Part shown: in pieces, positions 1-7,331 of the stretch | How the letters are laid out: every line of letters begins with the position of its first letter | Numbering within the stretch: position 1 is the first letter of the stretch | Origin: Dactylosporangium siamense | Lineage (GTDB): Bacteria; Actinomycetota; Actinomycetes; Mycobacteriales; Micromonosporaceae | Reading direction: 5' to 3' | Assembly (NCBI RefSeq): GCF_016862795.1 | Contig: NZ_BONQ01000049.1 | Coordinates: forward strand, 21,228-85,227 | Length of the DNA stretch: 64,000 bases | Program-made: the position numbers and the translations under genes | The notes under the pieces: model-generated | What the model was told of the DNA's origin: nothing | The model's input: the letters and a program-made list of their open reading frames with translations, nothing else | The model's database searches: none

Positions 1-367
1 AGACGATCGCGGTGACGCGCTCGGGATGCCGGGCGGCGAGCCGGAACCCGACCGGCGCGCCGTAGTCGAACACGTAGAGCGCGAAACGGCGCAGCGGCGC
101 GGTCAGGCCGTCGATGACGTCCGTGATGCGCTCGAACGTGTAGTCGAAGTCGTCGCGGGACGGCATGTCCGACCGGCCGAAGCCCGGCAGGTCCGGCGCG
201 ATGATGTGGAAGCGGTCGGCGAGCAGCGGGATCAGGTCGCGGAACATGTGGCTCGAAGACGGGAAGCCGTGCAGGAGCACCAGCGTGGGTGCGTCGGCCG
301 GGCCGGCCTCCCGGTAGAACACCGTCAGGCCGGCCACATCCGCGGTGCGGTAGGCGACAGCGGTCAT
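1..367 (-). CDS. alpha/beta hydrolase, 3' part beyond window start (partial)
   Basis: Translating the minus strand from the ATG at 367 gives an alpha/beta-hydrolase N-terminus that runs off the left edge without a stop. About 122 residues are visible: a strand and oxyanion-hole motif [21 protein letters not shown], then [13 protein letters not shown], typical of the haloperoxidase/epoxide-hydrolase-like group. The segment reaching the nucleophile region reads [14 protein letters not shown], so the nucleophile would be Asp in FDYGAP rather than Ser, as in dehalogenase- and epoxide-hydrolase-like members. Its ATG overlaps the stop of the upstream hydrolase gene (ATGA at 364-367), so the two are translationally coupled. 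Substrate cannot be inferred. Confidence 0.82.
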   Translation of the reverse strand, partial: MTAVAYRTADVAGLTVFYREAGPADAPTLVLLHGFPSSSHMFRDLIPLLADRFHIIAPDLPGFGRSDMPSRDDFDYTFERITDVIDGLTAPLRRFALYVFDYGAPVGFRLAARHPERVTAIV

Positions 368-1239
368 CGGAGGAAGTCCACGAGCTGGCGGGTGGTCTCC
401 TCGGGGGCCTCTTCCGGGATGAAGTGGCCGACCGGCACCGGGCCGCCGCGGACGTCGCCGGCCCACGCCCGCCACATCGCGAGCGGGTCGTCGTAGAGTT
501 TCGCGACCGCGCCGTGCTCGCTCCACAGGAACAGCACCGGGCACTCGATCCTGCGGTGGCCGCGATCGGCCTCGTCCTGCTCGTAGTCCAGGGTCGCGGC
601 GGCGCGGAACTCCTCGCAGATGGCGTGCACCGTTTCGGGGTCGCTGAACTTCGCGACGTACTCGGCGCGGACCTCGGCCGGGAAGGCGTCCTTCACCTCG
701 GCCCAGGTGTCGAGCATGAAGTCGACCAGGGTCGCCGGCGCGGCGCCGATGAACTGCTCCGGCACGGGCTCCGGCGCGGCGAGGAACGACCACTGCCAGT
801 AGGCCAGGCTGAAGTCCTTGTCAGCGCGGTCATACGCGTCGCCGACCGGGACCACGTCAATCACCCCGAGCCGGGTGACCGCCTCGGGGTGATCGAGCGC
901 GAGCCGGTAGGCGCAGCGGGCGCCGCGGTCATGGCCGACGACGCTGAACGTGTCGTAGCCCAACCGCCGCATGACCTCGAGCTGGTCGGCGCCGATCGCG
1001 CGCATGCTGTACGGCTCGTGGTCGGCGGTGCTGGGCGGCTTGCCGCTGTCGCCGTACCCGCGCAGATCGGTGACCACGACGGTGTGGTGATCGGCGAGGC
1101 GGGGCGCCACCCGGTGCCACATGCGGTGGGTCTCCGGTATGCCGTGCAGCAGCAGCACCGGCGGCCCCTCGCCGCCCACGCGACCGTGCACCGACGCACC
1201 CGCCGTACCGATGTCGAACGCTTCGAATCCGTCGAACAC
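364..1239 (-). CDS. alpha/beta hydrolase, fluoroacetate-dehalogenase-like fold with altered halide pocket
   Basis: This 291-aa protein follows the FAcD (fluoroacetate dehalogenase) layout along its length: oxyanion motif [10 protein letters not shown] (residues 32-41), DLRGYGDS (58-65), nucleophile elbow VGHDRGAR with Asp104, Arg105 and Arg108, Asp128, and C-terminal [11 protein letters not shown] with His272. Asp104/Asp128/His272 would be the triad, and Arg105/Arg108 match the carboxylate-binding arginines. However, the motif that is YHWSFLAQP in FAcD reads [10 protein letters not shown], so the halide-binding His is Gln149 (Trp150 is kept), and the region of the halide-binding Tyr also differs. 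True defluorination is therefore doubtful; another ester, epoxide or haloacid substrate is possible. Couples through ATGA to the next hydrolase. Confidence 0.88.
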   Translation of the reverse strand: MFDGFEAFDIGTAGASVHGRVGGEGPPVLLLHGIPETHRMWHRVAPRLADHHTVVVTDLRGYGDSGKPPSTADHEPYSMRAIGADQLEVMRRLGYDTFSVVGHDRGARCAYRLALDHPEAVTRLGVIDVVPVGDAYDRADKDFSLAYWQWSFLAAPEPVPEQFIGAAPATLVDFMLDTWAEVKDAFPAEVRAEYVAKFSDPETVHAICEEFRAAATLDYEQDEADRGHRRIECPVLFLWSEHGAVAKLYDDPLAMWRAWAGDVRGGPVPVGHFIPEEAPEETTRQLVDFLR

Positions 1240-1333
1240 AGGGGACCTCTTCGCCGAAGCTGCCGGAACGTGGCGTCTCTTACCACTTCCGGCGCCGTGA
1301 AACGCGCTGACCCGACTGGTCCGTCGTCGCGTC

Positions 1334-2107
1334 CTATTCCTCCGGCTCCCAGGCGATCAGCTGGTCGAGGACGCGCCGGTCGCCGTCGACCTGCAGCGAG
1401 TCCATCGCAATGCGGCCGTAGCAGAACAGGACCAGCTCGTTGGCCGTGCCTCGGGCGGAGACAGAGGCCGCCTCCGGGTCGGCGCCGGTGACGGGTGTGG
1501 GGAGGCGGGCGGTCCGGGCGCCGTCGGCGGAGAGCCAGAGCCGCCAGGAACGGCCCTCGGTGGCGTGGTAGTCGATGATCGCGGGCTGGTGCGGCCACGC
1601 GGCCGTCGTCGCGACGCAGGTGGCCAGGAACTCGTCGACACCGTCGAGGGCCACATCGTCCGGCAGTGGCTGCGGTGCGCCGAGGGTGAGCTGGGCGTCG
1701 TACGTGTGGACCGCGACCTCCTGCAGCCGGTGCCGGGCGACGGCCCCGGCGGTCTCCGGCGACTCCGACGCTGCCCACCACGTCGCGCAGCCCCGATCCG
1801 GGCCGACCTCCCGCAGCGCGTCCAGCAGCTCACCCGTCGAGGCGGCGAACCAGGCCAGCAGGGCCTCCCGCTCCCGGGGCGCCGCCGCGGCCGCAACGGC
1901 GACGTCGGAGGCCGGACCCGCCAGGACGGTGGCGGCCCAGCGGCGTTTGCCGTTGCCCAGGTGCTGCACCAGGTCGAACACCGTCCACTCGGGGCAGGTC
2001 GGCACCCGCGTGTCGAGGCTGGGTGCCGCGGCGACCGCCGCCCGGAAGGCGGTCGATCGTTCGTCCATCAGCCGCAACAGGTCAGCGAACTCCAGCGTCG
2101 TTTCCAC
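1334..2107 (-). CDS. maleylpyruvate isomerase family mycothiol-dependent-type protein
   Basis: The protein belongs to the DinB-like/TIGR03083 maleylpyruvate isomerase family common in actinobacteria. Visible hallmarks are the N-terminal helix with VPTCPEWTVFDLVQHLG, the His-containing segment ARHRLQEVAVHTYDAQL, and a C-terminal SCP2-like half ending SARGTANELVLFCYGR. The His of the QHLG segment together with the later histidines matches the metal-binding helical bundle; mycothiol dependence is inferred from the family. I chose the GTG at 2107 because a purine-rich GGAGAAAGG lies upstream; an ATG at 2203 in the same frame would add 32 residues unlike the family. The true substrate of this family member is unknown. 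Confidence 0.8.
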   Translation of the reverse strand: METTLEFADLLRLMDERSTAFRAAVAAAPSLDTRVPTCPEWTVFDLVQHLGNGKRRWAATVLAGPASDVAVAAAAAPREREALLAWFAASTGELLDALREVGPDRGCATWWAASESPETAGAVARHRLQEVAVHTYDAQLTLGAPQPLPDDVALDGVDEFLATCVATTAAWPHQPAIIDYHATEGRSWRLWLSADGARTARLPTPVTGADPEAASVSARGTANELVLFCYGRIAMDSLQVDGDRRVLDQLIAWEPEE

Positions 2108-2465
2108 CGCGGCTTCGTACCACCTTTCTCCCGACAACCGACAGCGCATTTCCCCACCCCCGGCGGCGGGGGCACGCGGAAAATCCGTTGCGCGGCGGCC
2201 CACGGGTTGACCATGCTGGCGCGCATGGGTCAGTGATCAGTGGCGCACGTGCGCGATGAAGACGGGTCGAGTCACCTCCCCGTCTCCGTCCGCCGTGCCA
2301 CTCGAAGCCCGCACCGCGTGACCGGTGCGGGCTTCCTTCACGCGACGTGATCTGCGACGTCGCGCCAGCCGGCGTGCTCCCCACCGAGACGCCGGCTGCC
2401 CACCACTGGATCCGGGAGGCACCCCCGGCGCGCCTCCTGCCTAGACCTTTGGAATCGGCGAAGCC
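2108..2465. other. 358-bp intergenic region with two strong hairpins
   Basis: No convincing gene lies here. It holds a perfect 13-bp hairpin (2304-2335) and a second 10-bp inverted repeat, CAGCCGGCGT (2366-2375) with ACGCCGGCTG (2389-2398). I looked for tRNA arms and found none. Overlapping open frames are GC-rich shadows. The promoters of the isomerase-like gene (minus) and the DUF1062 gene (plus) must lie here. Confidence 0.5.
2304..2335. terminator. strong 13-bp hairpin, possible terminator
   Basis: Arms GAAGCCCGCACCG (2304-2316) and CGGTGCGGGCTTC (2323-2335) pair perfectly around a 6-nt loop. There is no long T-run on either side, and the genes that flank it diverge, so its role as a terminator is uncertain; it could end an unannotated transcript or be a structured leader. 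Confidence 0.45.
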
Positions 2466-3086
2466 ATGAACAGTTCCCGCCATTTCCGCGTGCCGGCCCA
2501 CGGCCGCGGACCCGGCATCGACCGCAAAGCGCTGTGGGTGGTCAGTGAGCTCGGACTGCCCACCATCGTCAAGGCCTGCGTGTCATGCAGTTGCACGAGG
2601 CACCGTCCCACCGGCAAGTTCCGGGTCAACGCGAACCACAAGCTGCTCGACGTGTGGCTGCTGATCTGCTGCGACCGGTGCGGCCGCACGTCGAAGATCC
2701 CCGTCCACGAGCGCATCAACGTGCGGGCGCTGGACCACGAGCGGCTCCTGATGTTCGAGAACAACGATCCGGCCATGGTGCGACAGCTGACCATGGACGC
2801 GACGCTCGCCCACAGGGCCACCTACCAGCTCGACTGGACCGGCACCTGGCAGCTGGACACCGACGTCCCGTTCTACGACGTCCAGCGCGAGGATGCCGCG
2901 CCACTCGAGGTCATCATCAGGTTCGAGCTTCCGGCACCCATCCGGGTCGAGAAGCTGCTCACCGCCGGGTTCGGCCTGAGCCGTCCCGCCGTGCGGGACA
3001 TGGTCGACTCCGGGCGCATCCGCCTGCCCCTGCCCATCGACGCCAAGGCCCGCGAGGACTTCACCTTCCTGGTCGTCCGGGCATGA
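2466..3086 (+). CDS. DUF1062 family protein
   Basis: The 206-aa product matches the DUF1062 family: an N-terminal zinc-ribbon-like pair of cysteine clusters (ACVSCSC near residue 38 and CCDRCGR near 68), the family signature FRVNANHKLLDVWL, and KIPVHERINVRALD. The C-terminal third reads as an S4-like element (IRVEKLLTAGFGLSRPAVRDMVDSGRI), as seen in this family, suggesting RNA binding. Function is unknown. The ATG at 2466 is used; the N-terminal 20 residues are poorly conserved-looking, so a slightly later start is possible. A strong terminator hairpin follows at once. Confidence 0.85.
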   Translation: MNSSRHFRVPAHGRGPGIDRKALWVVSELGLPTIVKACVSCSCTRHRPTGKFRVNANHKLLDVWLLICCDRCGRTSKIPVHERINVRALDHERLLMFENNDPAMVRQLTMDATLAHRATYQLDWTGTWQLDTDVPFYDVQREDAAPLEVIIRFELPAPIRVEKLLTAGFGLSRPAVRDMVDSGRIRLPLPIDAKAREDFTFLVVRA

Positions 3087-3089
3087 GGT

Positions 3090-3127
3090 GCCGCCCCACG
3101 GCGCGATGACCTGCGCCGTGGGGCGGC
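3090..3127. terminator. bidirectional terminator hairpin
   Basis: Arms GCCGCCCCACGGCGC (3090-3104) and GCGCCGTGGGGCGGC (3113-3127) form a perfect 15-bp stem with an 8-nt loop. It sits between the convergent DUF1062 and LysR genes and starts 4 bp after the DUF1062 stop. Confidence 0.85.
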
Positions 3128-3170
3128 CGGCTCGCTGGAATGTGCGGGCCCTACTCAGACGGGCGTCGCC

Positions 3171-4034
3171 TCAAGGCAACAGATCGAGGAAGGCTGTGGC
3201 GGCCGGGGTGCTACCGGCGCGGCTCCAGATGACGTGCTCGATCCGCTCGGGGGCGTCGGTGACCTCCACGATCGTGACGCCGGGCAGTTGCGGCGCCCAG
3301 GTGGCCGGCAGCATGGCGACGCCGAGGTCCTGCTCGACGAGGCGGGCGATGAGGTACGCCGTGGTGACCTCGAACGCCACGTCTCGGGTCAGACCGGCGG
3401 CCGCGAACGCCTGATCCGTCTGGGCGCGCCCGGCCGTGCGGGCCGGCAGGTCGACGAACACCTCATCCGCCAGCCGGCGCAGGTCGACGGCCGGCTCAGC
3501 GGCCAACGGGTGGTCGCGTGCGACGACGGCCACGAGCCGGTCGCGGGCAAGCTCGCGGGACTCGACGCCGACGGGCCGGGCGTCCGTCGGCAGCCCGAGG
3601 AACGCGACCTCGATCGCACCGTCACGGACCAGCTCGACCAGCTCGTCGCTGGCGTGCACACGCAGGCTGATCCGCACGGCGGGATACCGCCGCCGGAACT
3701 CCCGCAGCGCGCCCGGGATGTCGACCGCGGCCACGGTCGAGATGAGCCCGACGGCGAGCCGGCCCCGCACCTCGCCCAGCGCCGCGGCGACCCCGGCCGC
3801 GGCCCGCTCGGCGGCGTTCACGCACTGCCGCGCCTCGGGCAGGAACGCGGACCCGGCCGGGGTCAGGCGCACGCGCCGGCTGGTGCGCTCGAACAGCTTC
3901 GTCCCGAGCTCCCGCTCCAGCCGCGCGATCTGGTGGCTCAGCGCCGACTGCACGACCAGGCAGCGCTCGGCCGCCCGCGTGAAGCTGCCGGTCTCGGCGA
4001 CGGCGAGGACGTACCGCATCTGCTGGAGCTCCAT
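3171..4034 (-). CDS. LysR-family transcriptional regulator
   Basis: A 287-aa LysR-type regulator starting at the ATG at 4034 (MELQQMRYVLAVAE). The N-terminal winged HTH is clear (FTRAAERCLVVQSALSHQ then IARLERELGTKLFERTSRRV), followed by the linker helix and a substrate-binding effector domain (LAVGLISTVAAVDIPGAL onwards). It is divergently transcribed from the MFS transporter, the usual arrangement in which the regulator controls both itself and the transporter. A 15-bp palindrome lies in the shared promoter. A further in-frame ATG upstream (4073) would run through that palindrome and is unlikely to be the start. Confidence 0.92.
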   Translation of the reverse strand: MELQQMRYVLAVAETGSFTRAAERCLVVQSALSHQIARLERELGTKLFERTSRRVRLTPAGSAFLPEARQCVNAAERAAAGVAAALGEVRGRLAVGLISTVAAVDIPGALREFRRRYPAVRISLRVHASDELVELVRDGAIEVAFLGLPTDARPVGVESRELARDRLVAVVARDHPLAAEPAVDLRRLADEVFVDLPARTAGRAQTDQAFAAAGLTRDVAFEVTTAYLIARLVEQDLGVAMLPATWAPQLPGVTIVEVTDAPERIEHVIWSRAGSTPAATAFLDLLP

Positions 4035-4040
4035 GCATCC

Positions 4041-4055
4041 ATCGTGAATCACGAT
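4041..4055. promoter_or_regulatory. LysR-type operator palindrome
   Basis: ATCGTGAATCACGAT is a perfect 7-1-7 palindrome and contains the LysR T-N11-A signature (T4042 to A4054). It lies 7 bp upstream of the LysR start and about 58 bp before the MFS start, so it is well placed for autoregulation and control of the transporter. Two ATGCAT hexamers flank it. Confidence 0.65.
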
Positions 4056-4112
4056 CGCAAGGCTGACAAACATGCATTGGACTCATGAATCGGCCGCCGT
4101 GAGACTGAACGC

Positions 4113-5321
4113 ATGCCGATCAAGGAAAGGCCGTGGCTCGGCGTCGCGGTCATCACCGCCAGCCTGTTCATGTTCGTCACCACCGAGCTGATGCCCGTCG
4201 GGCTGCTGACCCCGATGAGTCGCAGCCTGTCGGTCTCCGTCGGCGTCGCCGGGCTGATGGTCACGCTCTACGGCATCTCGGCCGGCCTCGGCGTGCCGTT
4301 CATCGTCGCGTGGACCCGCCGGGTCAACCGCCGGCTGCTGCTGACCGCGCTGCTCGCCGTCCTCGCGGTTGGAAACCTGGTGACCGCCGCCGCACCGGGC
4401 TTCGTCCCGGTGCTCGCGACCCGCCTCGTGATGGGCTTCGCCAACGGCGTCTTCTGGGCCATCGGCGTCAGCATGGCGATCCGGCTCGTCCCGTCCCGCC
4501 ACGCCGGCCGCGCCGCCGCGATCGCGCTGTCCGGCATCTCGATCGCCGCCGTGGCCGGCATCCCGCTGGGCGCGCTGCTCGAGGACCTCACGAACTGGCG
4601 CGGCACCTTCCTCATCTGGAGCGCCCTGAGCGCCGTCGTGTGCGTGGCCGTGGCCGTGGTCATCCCGTCGCTGCCGTCGGACAACGCCGTTGCGGTCCGC
4701 GAGGTCTTCGCCCTGCCGCTGCGCAACCCGGCGCTGCGCCGGGCGGTGTACGCGGTGACGCTCTACGTGCTCGGGCACTTCGCGGCGTACACCTTCATCC
4801 GCCCGTTCGCCGAGCAGCACGCGGCCGTGACACCGGCCTTCATCAGCGCGCTGCTCGTGGCCTACGGCATCGGCGGCGCCGCCGGCAACTTCGTCGCGGG
4901 CCACACGGTCGCCCGCAACCCGCGTGCGAGCTTCGCGCTGGCGGTCGCCGGCCTGGCCGCCTCGATGCTGCTGCTCCTGGCGATCGGCCACACCCGCACG
5001 GGCCTGGTCGCCGGCGTGCTGCTGTGGGGCGTGTCGTTCGGCGCCGCGAACCTGTGCCAGGTCAACCTCATGCTCGCGGCGGCCCCGGACACCTTCGAGG
5101 CGGCGATGTCGATCAACACGCTGGGGTACAACACCTCGATCGCCCTCGGCGCGCTCTTCGGCGGCCTGTTCGCGGATGCGCTGGGCGTCAACGCCGCCGT
5201 CTGGTTCGGCGTGGCGCTGACGTCGGCGTCGCTGCTCGTCACCCTGGGTGCCCGGCGGCGCGCGGTTGACCTCGCCGGCGGCGTTCGGCTGGACGACGAT
5301 GAGCCGGCTCCGGTGCCTTGA
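4113..5321 (+). CDS. MFS transporter (DHA1/AraJ-like drug or sugar exporter)
   Basis: The 402-aa protein has about 12 hydrophobic segments and the DHA1-type signatures ITASLFMFVTTELMPVGLL in TM1, the first loop with RRVNRR, and motif-C-like GIPLGALLEDLTNWR between TM5 and TM6. These place it with the Cmx/AraJ/SotB-like efflux proteins. It is divergent from the LysR regulator, 78 bp away. The substrate is not readable from sequence; drug or small-metabolite efflux induced by the LysR ligand is the likely role. The last residues (DDDEPAPVP) form an acidic cytoplasmic tail. The convergent sigma gene ends 6 bp away. Confidence 0.9.
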   Translation: MPIKERPWLGVAVITASLFMFVTTELMPVGLLTPMSRSLSVSVGVAGLMVTLYGISAGLGVPFIVAWTRRVNRRLLLTALLAVLAVGNLVTAAAPGFVPVLATRLVMGFANGVFWAIGVSMAIRLVPSRHAGRAAAIALSGISIAAVAGIPLGALLEDLTNWRGTFLIWSALSAVVCVAVAVVIPSLPSDNAVAVREVFALPLRNPALRRAVYAVTLYVLGHFAAYTFIRPFAEQHAAVTPAFISALLVAYGIGGAAGNFVAGHTVARNPRASFALAVAGLAASMLLLLAIGHTRTGLVAGVLLWGVSFGAANLCQVNLMLAAAPDTFEAAMSINTLGYNTSIALGALFGGLFADALGVNAAVWFGVALTSASLLVTLGARRRAVDLAGGVRLDDDEPAPVP

Positions 5322-5326
5322 ACGCG

Positions 5327-6565
5327 TCACCCCAACTGGTCGCGGCGGCGGGTCAGGTAGGCGATCTCGGCGGTGTTGCCGGCCAGCTCGATGGCCCGGT
5401 GGTACGCCGCGCGGGCCGGCCGGCTGCGGCCCAGCCGGCGCAGCAGCAGGGCGCGGGTCGCGTGGTAGGCGTGGTAGCCGTCCAGGGCGCCGTCGAGCCG
5501 GTCGACGGCGGCCAGGGCCACCTCCGGGCCGTCCAGCTCGGCGACCGCGACGGCCCGGTTGAGGGCGACGATCGGCGAGGAGTCCACCCGCAGGAGCTGG
5601 TCGTAGAGGGCGACGACCTGCGACCAGTCGGTGTCGCGGATGTCGCGGGCGGAGGTGTGCACGGCGTTGATCGCCGCGAGGATCTGGTAGCGGCCCGGAG
5701 CGACGCCGGTGGTGGCGACGACCGTCAGGCGCTCGCGCACCAGCCGGTGGCCCTCGGCGATCAGCGTCATGTCCCAGGCGCCGCGGTCCTGCTCGTCGAG
5801 GGCGACGAGCTCGCCGGTCGCCGACACCCGGGCGCTGCGGCGGGCCTCGGTGAGCAGCATCAGGGCCAGCAGCCCGGTCACCTCGCCGTCGCGCGGCAGG
5901 AGGGCCCGGATCAGGCGGGTGAGGCGGATCGCCTCGGCGGTCAGGTCGTGACGCACGGGCGGGGTGTCGGGGCCGGTGGCCAGGTAGCCCTCGTTGAAGA
6001 CGAGGAAGAGCACGGCGAGCACGCCGGAGACGCGTTCCGCGAGGTCCTCGGCGGCCGGCACCCGATACGGGATGCGCGCCGCCTTGATCTTGGCCTTGGC
6101 GCGGGTGATCCGCTGCCCCATGGCGCTCTCCTGCACCAGGAAGGCCCGCGAGATCTCGGGCACGGTCAGGCCGCCGACCATGCGCAGCGTCAACGCGACC
6201 CGGGTCTCCATCGCGAGCGCCGGATGGCAACAGGTGAAGATCAGCCGGAGCCGCTCGTCGTCGATGGCGCCGGTGGGCTCGGGCGGGTCGTCGTCGTGCA
6301 ACATCCAAGCCGCCTTCTGCTTGTCGTCGCGCTTGTTCTCGCGCCGGATGCGGTCGATCGCCTCGCGGTTGGCGGTGGTGGTGAGCCAGCCGCCGGGGTT
6401 GGGGGGCACGCCGTCGACCGGCCACCGCTCGACGGCGGTCGCGAACGCCTCGGCCGTCGCCTCCTCGGCCACGTCGAGGTCGCCGAAGCGCCTGGTCAGC
6501 GTGGCGACCACCCGGGCCCACTCCTCGTGGTGGGCGCGGGTGACGGCTGCCTGGGCGTCGGTCAC
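5327..6565 (-). CDS. ECF sigma factor of the DGPF-linked (ECF42-like) type with C-terminal extension
   Basis: 412 aa. Residues 1-180 hold sigma-70 regions 2 and 4: DLDVAEEATAEAFATAVERWP, GWLTTTANREAIDRIRRE and a region-4 helix LTVPEISRAFLVQESAMGQRITRAK. The rest is the long TPR-like/DUF6596 extension (FLVFNEGYLATGPD, then LALMLLTEARRSAR, AINAVHTSARDIRDTDW, YDQLLRVDSSPIVALNRAVAVAELDG) that marks the ECF42 group; in that group the extension is needed for activity and there is no classical anti-sigma. The upstream gene encodes the DGPF/YCII partner and overlaps its start by 4 bp. Target promoters are unknown. Confidence 0.93.
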   Translation of the reverse strand: MTDAQAAVTRAHHEEWARVVATLTRRFGDLDVAEEATAEAFATAVERWPVDGVPPNPGGWLTTTANREAIDRIRRENKRDDKQKAAWMLHDDDPPEPTGAIDDERLRLIFTCCHPALAMETRVALTLRMVGGLTVPEISRAFLVQESAMGQRITRAKAKIKAARIPYRVPAAEDLAERVSGVLAVLFLVFNEGYLATGPDTPPVRHDLTAEAIRLTRLIRALLPRDGEVTGLLALMLLTEARRSARVSATGELVALDEQDRGAWDMTLIAEGHRLVRERLTVVATTGVAPGRYQILAAINAVHTSARDIRDTDWSQVVALYDQLLRVDSSPIVALNRAVAVAELDGPEVALAAVDRLDGALDGYHAYHATRALLLRRLGRSRPARAAYHRAIELAGNTAEIAYLTRRRDQLG

Positions 6566-6906
6566 TCCGGCGGGGCGAGGAACGGCCGGACCTCGACCTT
6601 CCGGTTGCAGGCCTTCGAGCCGTCGGCGGCGAGTCTGAGCGCCACGTCGAGGTCGGGCGCCTCGAAGACCCAGAAGCCGGCGACGTACTCCTTCGTCTCC
6701 ACGAACGGCCCGTCGGTGAACACGCTCGCCCCGTCCCGGTTGTCGATCACGGTGGCCGTCGCGGGCGATGCGAGACCGCCGGCGAAGACCCAGTGACCGT
6801 CGGCCTGCACCCGGTCGTTGAACACGTCGATCGCTGCCGCCTCCTCCGGGGTGGCGCGGCCGTCGGAGTCGAAGATCACGGAAACCAGGTACTGCATCTG
6901 AACCAA
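6562..6906 (-). CDS. YCII/DGPF-domain protein, partner of ECF sigma
   Basis: 114-aa YCII-like protein. Hallmarks are MQYLVSVIFDSDG at the start, HWVFAGGLASP, the DGPF box TDGPFVETKEYVAGFWVFE, and a C-terminal CNRKVEVRPF. Genes of this type almost always accompany ECF42 sigma factors; their role is not settled, but a sensing or modulating role is usually proposed. The stop overlaps the sigma start (ATGA, 6562-6565), implying coupled translation. Confidence 0.92.
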   Translation of the reverse strand: MVQMQYLVSVIFDSDGRATPEEAAAIDVFNDRVQADGHWVFAGGLASPATATVIDNRDGASVFTDGPFVETKEYVAGFWVFEAPDLDVALRLAADGSKACNRKVEVRPFLAPPE

Positions 6907-7006
6907 CTCCTGTGCTCCGGGACGCCCCTCGCGGGCGGCCGCTCGACCTGTCTACGAACGGCGTCGCCCCGATCCGACAGCATCGCCGGAGAATTCTTCC
7001 AGGAAG

Positions 7007-7207
7007 TCATCGGCTGCGCTGACGGTAGTGGTGCACGACGAGCGCGGTCGCGCTGGCCAGGGTGATCAGGCCGAAGCCGACACCCACGACCGGGTGCGCT
7101 CCGGCGGTCGACGCGGTCGCGTTGGCGGCGGCACTGACGATCAGCACCAGCCAGAGCACGGGGCGCAGCACGCCACGACGGTTGCCGGTGGTCTCGGAAT
7201 CAGTCAT
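7007..7207 (-). CDS. small two-helix membrane protein
   Basis: 66 aa from the ATG at 7207. Two hydrophobic helices are visible (GVLRPVLWLVLIVSAAANA and VVGVGFGLITLASATALVVHH) separated by a short Ala/Gly loop, with a basic C-terminus (YRQRSR). No family recognised. It is divergent from the histidine kinase gene, sharing the intergenic region that carries the first GTACAGC palindrome, so it may belong to the same regulon or be a product of the same stress response. Confidence 0.6.
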   Translation of the reverse strand: MTDSETTGNRRGVLRPVLWLVLIVSAAANATASTAGAHPVVGVGFGLITLASATALVVHHYRQRSR

Positions 7208-7261
7208 GACCGCAACGCTATGCAGCCACGCGCCGGCGGGCGATCCAGCCAGCGCGTCCAC

Positions 7262-7285
7262 CGAAGTACAGCAGGCTGTACTTCG
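7262..7285. promoter_or_regulatory. response-regulator-type operator, copy 1
   Basis: Left arm CGAAGTACAGC (7262-7272) and right arm GCTGTACTTCG (7275-7285) form a perfect 11-2-11 inverted repeat. A possible -10, TATTGT, lies at 7304-7309, which would place the palindrome over the -35 region of the kinase/regulator operon, as for a class II activator. The same core occurs upstream of the ABC exporter (10556-10577). It also lies upstream of the divergent small membrane gene. Confidence 0.75.
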
Positions 7286-7331
7286 CCGGACCCGGCGGTC
7301 GCCTATTGTCGCTGCCGGAGGGGGTGCGGAC

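Noticed and set aside
2108..2465. Possible tRNA in the hairpin-rich gap
   Set aside because: No T-arm GTTCGA box, no anticodon stem spacing and no cloverleaf could be built around the hairpins.
4083..6521. 812-aa open frame on the minus strand
   Set aside because: A shadow frame through the MFS and sigma genes in GC-rich DNA; its translation has low-complexity Arg/Gly/Asp blocks and no domain.
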